5,687 bases of DNA from Synergistaceae bacterium (lineage in GTDB: Bacteria; Synergistota; Synergistia; Synergistales; Aminobacteriaceae). Within the stretch, counting starts at the first letter, position 1, and each line of letters begins with the position of its first letter. The stretch lies in the NCBI GenBank assembly GCA_009784305.1, contig WRBZ01000075.1, positions 1 through 5,687 of the forward strand, in the 5' to 3' direction. Shown here piece by piece: positions 1 through 5,171 of this stretch. Below the pieces are notes generated by a model. The model was not told where the DNA came from, searched no databases, and saw only the letters and a list, made by a program, of their open reading frames with translations. The position numbers and the translations under genes are program-made.

Positions 1-171
1 CGGCCGGTTGTAACCCATTTGCTCGCGTTTGGCCAATATCAGGTTCACATCGCGCCCCTGTACCCGGATGGCCGGAAGCGGCAGCATCTTTATCAGTACA
101 AAGCAGATGGTCATGATGATGAAGAGTGTTAAAAACATCAGCAGGATACGCTTGATGATGTATTTAGTCAT
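1..171 (-). CDS. ABC peptide transporter permease, OppB/DppB-like (N-terminal part)
   Basis: Inner-membrane permease subunit of a peptide/nickel-type ABC importer, partial: only the first 57 residues lie in the window and the rest runs off the left edge. The start is the ATG read on the minus strand at 171-169, with a GAGGGA-type ribosome site just upstream (about 175-181). The protein opens with MTKYIIKRILLMF, the usual start of this family (short N-terminus, KR pair, then the first membrane helix), and residues 8-30 form one hydrophobic helix. It is followed by a soluble stretch ending REQMGYNRP, which fits the family's conserved 'R..lG.n.P' segment after helix 1. It lies 137 bases downstream of the solute-binding protein gene on the same strand, which supports a transport operon. 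Substrate cannot be told from this fragment. The family call is inferred from the N-terminus and the neighbour, with no catalytic or EAA-loop region visible. Confidence 0.85.
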   Translation of the reverse strand, partial: MTKYIIKRILLMFLTLFIIMTICFVLIKMLPLPAIRVQGRDVNLILAKREQMGYNRP

Positions 172-225
172 AAGATCCCTCTATACAAATCCGGCTCGGC
201 GGCTTACGTATTGGCAACAAAACAG

Positions 226-269
226 CCAAAACGAATAAAGGACGGGAACGGGCTTATCAGGCCCGTCCC
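226..269 (-). terminator. Hairpin with T-rich tail between binding protein and permease genes
   Basis: ACGGGC (248-253) pairs with GCCCGT (261-266) around a 7-nt loop, and GGG (244-246) pairs with CCC (267-269) with one bulged A. That makes about nine mostly G:C pairs. Read on the minus strand, the stem is followed by a moderately T-rich tract (CCTTTATTCGTTTT, about 229-242). It begins 40 bases after the binding-protein stop and lies before the permease ribosome site. It looks like an intrinsic terminator, probably leaky, that would let some transcripts continue into the permease. The tail is interrupted by C and G, so a role as an mRNA-stabilising 3' hairpin is also possible. Confidence 0.6.
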
Positions 270-308
270 CGGTTGCGCCTTCACACGCTTTGACAATCGC
301 GGTGGGTG

Positions 309-2798
309 TTAATAATCCAGGGTATTGTTGGCGATATAGTCCGCCCATCCGGCGTCGTCGTAGTTATAGGTGTAATAACGGACGGTACCGAACAGCACCA
401 GCTGCAGGCAGGTATCCACCGCGTAGTTCACCTTCTGCGACTTCAAGGAGGCGACATTGCGGTAATAGACGGGGGTCGTTGTATAGTAGGAAAGGAAGCA
501 GCGTTCCATGCCTGCGAAGAACGCGCAGCGCGTATCATAGGTTAGGCTGCCAAAGGGCGCGATGGTCTCATTTAAGGATAAGGTCAGGTCGCTGTTGGCC
601 CAATCCGCCCATTCCTTCAGGGACGCGGTCACATCGGCGCCGTCCACGTTAAAGGTCAGTGCGATGGCGGTTGTATCAAACCCTATTTCCATCTGGTTGC
701 CGGACCCGTCAAACGCGTCGCAGTAAACCTGCCCAAGCATTTCAAATGGAGAGAAGGAAGCGCCGCCCCAGGTGGTAAAGATCATGTCCGCGCCGCCGGA
801 GTAGTTGGTCTCATAATAGTCGGGGTCTACCACCATACTCAGCTTCAGCTTGCCGTCGAAGCCGGAACCGCGTACGGCTTCCATCAGCTGCGCTTCAATG
901 TAAGTGAACATCTGAACATAGATCGTGTCGTTTTGATAGACGCGGAAAGTAATTTCTATCGGGCTTTCCCCATCGTAGATACCGGAGGCAACCGCTTTTT
1001 CATAAGCCGTTACCATCAGTTCCTTGGCGGCGGACATACGGTACCCTGTCATCGCGTTATAGGCTTCTTCCAGCGTGGCGTAATCGCCGCCGTCCCCGTA
1101 AGTCAAGCCGTTCAGCGCGACCAAGGCGTCCTTGGCGGCGTCGTTATCGCGGTACAGCGCGCCCGTGAAGGGATCGTATACGTACATGTAGTTCAGCAGG
1201 CCAAAGCCGGCGGTCCCCGCGGAGGTAAAGGAACTGGCGAAGGTCTGACGGTCCAGGCTGTAGGAGAATGCCTGGCGGAACTCGTCAATAACCATAATCT
1301 GCGAGTTGGTGCCGTGCTCTAAGAGCTTGGCGTAATCGGTGTTGAAGGTTATTTTGGTGGTATAGGATTGCGGCTCGTAACGGATATACGGGCTGGTCGC
1401 GTATTTTTCCATGTCGCCCGCTACCAATGAAACAATATCAATTTCACCGGCCAGGAAGGCCATCAGCGCGGTAGCCTGTTCCGTGATGATTTGCGTGGAT
1501 ATTTTATCCGTTTGGAACTGGCCCAAATGCCTGCCATCCTTATAACCGTACCAGTTTTCATTGCGTTCCAGGGTAATTTGCTTATCCAGCTCGTAATACG
1601 TCAGCTTATAAGGCCCGTATCCCATGGTCGACTCGACGGAACGGCAGTAGGTGGTCGTCACCGTCGCGGCTTCCTCTTCCGTTTCCACGGCGTTGCCGTC
1701 CGCGTCATAGAACAGCTTGTTGGCCTCGTACAACGGCTTGTATACCAGCCAGCTGCTGGAAAGGTTATAAGGCATATAGAAGCTGGCTTCGGAGATGGGC
1801 ATTTCAAAAATAACGTCGATGGTATATTCGTCAATCTTCTTCAGGCCCACGTCGTCCCATGTGACGGCCTTGGCCATGGAAGCTACTTTCAGGTATTCCG
1901 ACGCATAGGCTTCGTAGGGCGCACCGGGCGCCAGATAAGCGTCATGGATGTATTTGGCCGATACCCAGGCTTCCTCATCGTCCTCTTCCATGCCCTCGTC
2001 GCGGTAGAGGGTCTCGTCCGTGATGGGCACATAACGCGGGCATTCGTTGCCGTCTGCGTCCGCGCAGCCTTCCATGCCCCACAACTCCCACATGTCCACG
2101 CAGATGGCGTCCGGGTCAACATCCTCATAGGTAGTGAACGCTATATAGGTGGTGCCGCCCGCAAACAGATAATCCTGCGCGTTTAAAAGCGTGAACTCGC
2201 CGGCGTAGAATGAGTCGGCCCTGCGGTTGAGCATCTTAGGGTTCAACTGCTGCTGCATGGAATAGATATAGTCGTCGGCGGTGATTTTATCACCGTTCTC
2301 CCACACGGCGTCCGGATTGAGCGGAATGCGGAAAACCTTGCCGGTCTCGCCTTCCTCAACGCCGTAGGTTCCCGCGTATTCGGCCGTCACGTCAATGGGC
2401 AGCGCCGCGGCCATCTCCGGTACGACGGCGTAACCGTCCCCGCTTGCGTTTACCGCGAAATCATAAAACCCGATGGTATTGAAAGTTAGAATATAGCTGT
2501 CGTCATTGGTCTCCCAGGTATGGGGGTTCCAGTCCAGGCCGGACGCCATACCCACCAAATAGTCGTTGTAGGTGTAGTACCCCTCGTCCGTGTAGTCCAT
2601 GCCCGGTGTTCCCGCGAAAACATCGAGGCTCACCTCGCCGCCGCTTCCGCCTTCCGTAAACGTCAGGGCGATGTTTCCCGCGTGGAAGACGCGCGTGCCC
2701 GTGTCATACGCGGCCGCCGGCGTAAAGCCTTCCGCGAAGACCGGTACGCAGGATAGAAGAAGGATCGCCGATACGATCAGGGAGATTGCTTTCCTCAT
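309..2798 (-). CDS. ABC transporter substrate-binding protein, family 5 (OppA/DppA-like), unusually long
   Basis: Extracellular solute-binding protein of a peptide/nickel-type ABC importer, 829 residues. The start is well fixed: GGAGGG (2807-2812) lies 8 nt before the ATG. Residues 1-22 form a signal peptide (RK, hydrophobic core 5-16, VFA before E23). A cysteine at 17 sits in LLSC, a weak lipobox, so secretion by signal peptidase I or lipoprotein anchoring are both possible. Family-5 hallmarks in order: FRIPLNPDAVWENGDKITAD around 156-175 (the 'F.L...v.W.dG..ftAdD' block), GPYKL at 395-399, ERNENWYG at 411-418, the 'al..GeiDi' block near 443-455, and EFRQAFSYSLDRQ at 506-518 (the 'vRqAl.yaiDR' block). 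Typical family members are about 500-600 residues. Extra length lies at 30-150 and around 205-300, including an acidic run at 268-276 and two DADGN loops (247-251, 365-369). The mature part has eight cysteines. It heads the operon with the permease. A peptide ligand is likely by family, but the actual substrate is unknown. Confidence 0.93.
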   Translation of the reverse strand: MRKAISLIVSAILLLSCVPVFAEGFTPAAAYDTGTRVFHAGNIALTFTEGGSGGEVSLDVFAGTPGMDYTDEGYYTYNDYLVGMASGLDWNPHTWETNDDSYILTFNTIGFYDFAVNASGDGYAVVPEMAAALPIDVTAEYAGTYGVEEGETGKVFRIPLNPDAVWENGDKITADDYIYSMQQQLNPKMLNRRADSFYAGEFTLLNAQDYLFAGGTTYIAFTTYEDVDPDAICVDMWELWGMEGCADADGNECPRYVPITDETLYRDEGMEEDDEEAWVSAKYIHDAYLAPGAPYEAYASEYLKVASMAKAVTWDDVGLKKIDEYTIDVIFEMPISEASFYMPYNLSSSWLVYKPLYEANKLFYDADGNAVETEEEAATVTTTYCRSVESTMGYGPYKLTYYELDKQITLERNENWYGYKDGRHLGQFQTDKISTQIITEQATALMAFLAGEIDIVSLVAGDMEKYATSPYIRYEPQSYTTKITFNTDYAKLLEHGTNSQIMVIDEFRQAFSYSLDRQTFASSFTSAGTAGFGLLNYMYVYDPFTGALYRDNDAAKDALVALNGLTYGDGGDYATLEEAYNAMTGYRMSAAKELMVTAYEKAVASGIYDGESPIEITFRVYQNDTIYVQMFTYIEAQLMEAVRGSGFDGKLKLSMVVDPDYYETNYSGGADMIFTTWGGASFSPFEMLGQVYCDAFDGSGNQMEIGFDTTAIALTFNVDGADVTASLKEWADWANSDLTLSLNETIAPFGSLTYDTRCAFFAGMERCFLSYYTTTPVYYRNVASLKSQKVNYAVDTCLQLVLFGTVRYYTYNYDDAGWADYIANNTLDY

Positions 2799-2867
2799 CT
2801 TTTTTTCCCTCCTATTTCAATGATGAGCCATCTGAGCGAAAAACGCAGGGATGACCTTATTCAAGGC

Positions 2868-2896
2868 ATTGTAACGAAATCAACCGCACAAATCAA
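2868..2896 (-). promoter_or_regulatory. Sigma-70/SigA-type promoter for the transport operon
   Basis: Read on the minus strand, TTGATT (2896-2891) and TACAAT (2873-2868) are separated by exactly 17 nt. These match 4/6 and 5/6 of the TTGACA/TATAAT consensus. Transcription would start near 2861-2862, giving a leader of about 63 nt before the binding-protein ATG. A-rich tracts directly upstream (2906-2935) could act as UP elements. This is the best promoter I can find on this strand. A TATAAT further upstream (2949-2944) lacks a matching -35. Confidence 0.6.
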
Positions 2897-2900
2897 GCGT

Positions 2901-2940
2901 TAAGCTAAAAAAACAAGATATAAGCCGAAAAAAACACAAA
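2901..2940. repeat. 20-nt direct repeat with A-tracts
   Basis: Two consecutive 20-nt units (2901-2920 and 2921-2940) both begin TAAGC and contain an A7-like run. They agree at 14 of 20 positions. The period is close to two helical turns, so the A-tracts lie on the same face of the DNA. They sit just upstream of the leftward -35 element, where they could bend DNA, contact the RNA polymerase alpha subunit, or bind a regulator. No function can be shown from sequence alone. Confidence 0.45.
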
Positions 2941-3020
2941 TGAATTATAAAAGTCCCAAAAGTCTTCTTCGTATTGATTATCTTCACAGAACCAATGGCA
3001 TTTTAAAATATATTCGGCTT

Positions 3021-3033
3021 GATGACGGTCATC
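3021..3033. promoter_or_regulatory. 13-nt palindrome GATGACGGTCATC, possible operator
   Basis: Six-base arms GATGAC and GTCATC flank a single central G. The centre (3027) lies about 50 bases upstream of the predicted rightward start near 3077, and ends 9 nt before the -35 hexamer. That is a common place for an activator or repressor site. A short run of T follows it, but the stem is too short to be a convincing terminator. The regulator is unknown. Confidence 0.4.
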
Positions 3034-3042
3034 TTTTTATTG

Positions 3043-3071
3043 TTTACGTGAGCGAGTGTATGGGCTATAAT
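3043..3071 (+). promoter_or_regulatory. Sigma-70/SigA-type promoter for the ATPase gene
   Basis: TTTACG (3043-3048) and a perfect TATAAT (3066-3071) are separated by 17 nt, predicting a start near 3077-3078 and a leader of about 50 nt. A second perfect TATAAT lies at 3099-3104 inside the downstream dyad, but has only a poor -35 candidate (TTACGA at 3075-3080). It may be a secondary promoter or a fortuitous copy of CTATAAT. Confidence 0.65.
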
Positions 3072-3074
3072 CTA

Positions 3075-3110
3075 TTACGAAATAAGGTGATTACTCACTA
3101 TAATTCGTAA
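3075..3110 (+). promoter_or_regulatory. 36-nt dyad at the ATPase transcription start, likely operator or leader hairpin
   Basis: The layout is TTACGAA, 5 nt, GTGA, 4 nt, TCAC, 5 nt, TTCGTAA, symmetric about 3092-3093. The outer arms (7 bp) and inner arms (4 bp) are perfect and equally spaced. Two more Watson-Crick pairs and one G:T fall in the 5-nt linkers, so 14 of 16 arm positions can pair, around a TTAC loop. It covers the predicted +1 of the upstream promoter and all of the possible second promoter (second TATAAT at 3099-3104), which suits a repressor site. As RNA it could fold just before the ribosome site (AGAAAGG, 3112-3118). Function is inferred from position and symmetry. Confidence 0.6.
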
Positions 3111-3128
3111 CAGAAAGGCGCAGGACTC

Positions 3129-4382
3129 ATGAGAATACAACGGAATGACTATTTGAATAAACTGATTGGCAAAGAAAAAAACGGATTAATCAAAGTTATT
3201 ACCGGTGTTCGACGATGCGGGAAATCCTTTTTATTGTTTAACCTGTTCCATGAATACCTGATTTCGAATGGTGTTACTGAATCTCATATCATTGAGATAG
3301 CTTTAGATGACCGGAGCAATAAGGGGCTGCGCGATCCCGATAAAATGCTGGAGTACGTCAAAGGAAGAATAAAGGACGATCAGACCTATTATGTCATTCT
3401 TGACGAAGTGCAATTACTAGACGAATTTGAAGATGTGCTTAACAGCTTTCTCCATATTCAGAACGCGGATGTTTATGTCAGTGGCAGCAACTCCAAATTT
3501 CTTTCATCTGACGTTATCACGGAGTTCCGAGGGCGTGGAGATGAAATCCGGGTTCATCCCTTGAGTTTCCGTGAATACACTTCAGCCTGCGCGGAATCTG
3601 TCGATGAGGCGTGGGACGACTATTTCACTTATGGTGGATTGCCTTTGATTCTTTCTATGAGAACTCCTGCGGATAAAGCGGAGTACCTTCAGACATTGTT
3701 TCAAAAGGTATATATTTCCGATATTGTTGATCGATACAAAATCAGGAATAAGGATGAACTGGACGAGTTGCTGAGCATTCTATCATCTGCCGTCGGTTCG
3801 CTCATTAACCCTTCAAAGCTTGCGCGGACTTTTAAAAGCGTGAAAAACAAAACGATAAGTGACAAAACGCTGAGCGCCTATATAGGATATTTAATTGATG
3901 CTTTCTTGATCAGCAAGTCGGTGCGATTTGACATTAAAGGGAAGAAATATATTGGCTCTCCTGCCAAGTACTATTTTGAGGATGTTGGGCTTCGCAATGC
4001 AAGGTTGAATTTTAGGCAGATGGAAGAAAACCATATTATGGAGAACATTTTATATAATGAGTTATGTATTCGCGGTTATCGTGTTGATGTGGGCGGGGTT
4101 GAGTACTATGCTTCAAACGGTGATGGAATGCGTACTAAACGTCAACTTGAAGTTGATTTTGTCGCAACCAGAGGAAGCCAGAAGTATTACGTACAATCCG
4201 CCTTCTCCATAAACGATCCGAATAAGGCGAGGCAGGAAGAACGACCACTGCTCTCTATTGGTGATTCCTTTAAAAAAATCATTGTCATACGCGAGAATAT
4301 AAAACCGAGAAGAAGTGAAGACGGCATTTTAACGATAGGAATATACAACTTCCTTCTGGATTTAGACAGCTTGAATCTCTGA
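3129..4382 (+). CDS. AAA_14/DUF4143-type ATPase
   Basis: A 417-residue member of the bacterial/archaeal ATPase family with an N-terminal AAA_14 domain and a C-terminal DUF4143 domain; length is normal. Walker A is GVRRCGKS (26-33), Walker B is YVILDEVQ (88-95), the sensor-1-like segment is VYVSGSNSKFLSS (115-127) and the likely arginine-finger region is FRGRGDE (133-139). PLSFREY (144-150) and YGGLP (168-172) are family signatures. Residues about 195-265 form the helical/winged-helix linker, and 275-375 the DUF4143 part with YYFEDVGLRNARL (281-293), ENILYNEL (305-312) and LEVDF (340-344). DUF4143 is thought to have a PD-(D/E)xK nuclease-like fold. The usual E-x-K is here VQSA (355-358), so nuclease activity is doubtful. 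The start is supported by AGAAAGG (3112-3118), 10 nt upstream. It probably binds and hydrolyses ATP in the cytoplasm; the biological role of the family is not established. It has its own promoter and dyad and is followed by the AbiE-like locus on the same strand, 189 nt away. Confidence 0.93.
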   Translation: MRIQRNDYLNKLIGKEKNGLIKVITGVRRCGKSFLLFNLFHEYLISNGVTESHIIEIALDDRSNKGLRDPDKMLEYVKGRIKDDQTYYVILDEVQLLDEFEDVLNSFLHIQNADVYVSGSNSKFLSSDVITEFRGRGDEIRVHPLSFREYTSACAESVDEAWDDYFTYGGLPLILSMRTPADKAEYLQTLFQKVYISDIVDRYKIRNKDELDELLSILSSAVGSLINPSKLARTFKSVKNKTISDKTLSAYIGYLIDAFLISKSVRFDIKGKKYIGSPAKYYFEDVGLRNARLNFRQMEENHIMENILYNELCIRGYRVDVGGVEYYASNGDGMRTKRQLEVDFVATRGSQKYYVQSAFSINDPNKARQEERPLLSIGDSFKKIIVIRENIKPRRSEDGILTIGIYNFLLDLDSLNL

Positions 4383-4506
4383 TGTGAAAATCGGAGCGGC
4401 TTTCTTCGGACAGCCTCCCTATAGAAAAGCTGTTTGTAATAAATTCTGACCATAGAGGGTGGGTTCATGCTGCGGCTTACTATTGTCGCTTGCCGATTGA
4501 CAAACA

Positions 4507-4529
4507 ATTTATCATGTGCCACACTAAAT
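4507..4529. promoter_or_regulatory. Minor imperfect dyad upstream of the antitoxin gene
   Basis: ATTTA (4507-4511) and TAAAT (4525-4529) enclose TGTG (4515-4518) and CACA (4520-4523). The two sets of arms are centred one base apart, so the symmetry is imperfect. It abuts the stronger 11-bp repeat. AbiEi of the studied streptococcal system binds inverted repeats in its own promoter, so a second weak site is plausible, but chance is also possible. Confidence 0.3.
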
Positions 4530-4560
4530 CTACTACACTTATATCGTACGTGTAGTAGAT
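4528..4560 (+). promoter_or_regulatory. 11-bp inverted repeat, likely AbiEi operator
   Basis: ATCTACTACAC (4528-4538) and GTGTAGTAGAT (4550-4560) are perfect inverted copies separated by 11 nt. Inside them lies a -10-like TATATC (4540-4545). No good -35 is correctly spaced from it, and a perfect TTGACA at 4497-4502 is too far upstream. The right arm ends directly at the ribosome site GAGG (4561-4564), 7 nt before the antitoxin ATG. AbiEi proteins are known to repress their own operons by binding inverted repeats, so this is the natural autoregulatory operator. As RNA it could also fold next to the ribosome site. Confidence 0.7.
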
Positions 4561-4571
4561 GAGGTGCAATC

Positions 4572-5171
4572 ATGACTCAATTCAAAAAACTCATGCTGAA
4601 CGAGCTTATATCAGTCGATGGCGGCATTATTAAAACGAAAACCCTTAATGAAAACGGATTTACAAGCCGCGATATTAGCCATCTGCTTAGAGAAGGCGTA
4701 CTTGAGAAGATAAAACAAGGTCATTACATTGGAAAAGAACGAGACATTTCGGATCTGGAGATTGCCACAAAGCTGATACCAATGGGCGTACTGTGTCTGT
4801 TTAGCGCAATTGAGCATTATGAATTAGCTACGGTCAACCCATCTGCGATCTGTGTGGCACTCCCAAGAGGCGTAACATGCCCCACGCTACCCTCCAACCT
4901 TTTCGTGCAGATATATCACATGACAAGCCGCCACTTTGAGGCAGGCATAACCGAAGTGGAGGCAGGCAAGACAATGCTGAGGATGTATGACATTGAGAAA
5001 ACTGTCTGTGATTGTTTTAAGTACGACAACGAGGTGGAGAAAAGCATCGCTTTGGAAGTGCTGAAAAACTATATCGCAAAAGGGAACTGCAATGTTCAAA
5101 AGCTTCTGGAATACGCCAAGCTCCTTGGAAAGAAAAGAATAATCTACCCTTATGTGGAGGCGCTGATATGA
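4572..5171 (+). CDS. AbiEi-family antitoxin/transcriptional repressor (type IV toxin-antitoxin)
   Basis: A 199-residue protein matching the AbiEi antitoxin family. Residues 1-55 form the winged-helix DNA-binding domain: DGGIIKTKTLNENGF (16-30), SRDISHLLREGVL (32-44), then KIKQGHYI (46-53), the family's 'i..G.Y' wing. Residues 60-135 are the middle part with LFSAIEHYEL (76-85) and VALPRGV (95-101). MYDIEKTVCDCFKY (138-151) is the conserved 'v.d.eKTi.D.f.y' block, followed by a helical C-terminus ending PYVEAL. In the AbiE abortive-infection systems this protein represses its operon and offsets the nucleotidyltransferase toxin. The start is fixed by GAGG at 4561-4564 (7-nt spacing). Its stop overlaps the toxin start as ATGA, implying translational coupling. 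The reading frame is intact although the toxin next to it is broken, so it may now act only as a DNA-binding regulator, perhaps also protecting against related toxins. Confidence 0.9.
   Translation: MTQFKKLMLNELISVDGGIIKTKTLNENGFTSRDISHLLREGVLEKIKQGHYIGKERDISDLEIATKLIPMGVLCLFSAIEHYELATVNPSAICVALPRGVTCPTLPSNLFVQIYHMTSRHFEAGITEVEAGKTMLRMYDIEKTVCDCFKYDNEVEKSIALEVLKNYIAKGNCNVQKLLEYAKLLGKKRIIYPYVEALI

Larger units (their letters stand above)
2799..3128. other. Divergent AT-rich intergenic region
   Basis: This 330-base gap separates the leftward transport operon from the rightward accessory genes. I see no credible gene in it. It holds the leftward promoter and about 60 bases of leader for the binding protein, a 20-nt direct repeat with A-tracts, a 13-nt palindrome, the rightward promoter, and a 36-nt dyad before the ATPase gene. 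An 8-nt inverted pair (AAGCCGAA at 2922-2929, TTCGGCTT at 3013-3020) also spans the middle and may be chance. Composition shifts here from the GC-rich left half to the AT-rich right half. Confidence 0.8.

Noticed and set aside
29..238. Plus-strand 69-codon open frame at the left edge
   Set aside because: It lies opposite the permease N-terminus, which has a clear family start and ribosome site on the minus strand.
1491..2186. Long plus-strand open frame (231 codons) opposite the binding protein
   Set aside because: It is a shadow of the GC-rich binding-protein gene, without a ribosome site or family resemblance. The other plus-strand frames between 290 and 2823 are shadows for the same reason.
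2922..3020. AAGCCGAA/TTCGGCTT 8-nt inverted pair across the divergent region
   Set aside because: The arms are 83 nt apart and short enough to occur by chance; nothing else links them.
4396..4416. Weak hairpin after the ATPase gene (GGCT/AGCC with short extension)
   Set aside because: The stem is short and bulged and no T-run follows, so it does not support a terminator call.
4497..4502. Perfect TTGACA as -35 of the antitoxin promoter
   Set aside because: No acceptable -10 lies 15-19 nt downstream; the nearest candidates are about 21 nt or more away.
4467..4562. 31-codon open frame (MLRLTIVACR...) with a GAGGG-like site upstream, ending 9 bases before the antitoxin ATG; possible leader peptide
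   Set aside because: It runs through the inverted repeat, has no recognisable features, and would require transcription starting well upstream of the likely antitoxin promoter.
4187..4573. Minus-strand 128-codon open frame across the ATPase end and the antitoxin promoter
   Set aside because: It overlaps the conserved ATPase C-terminus and the regulatory dyad, and shows no family features.
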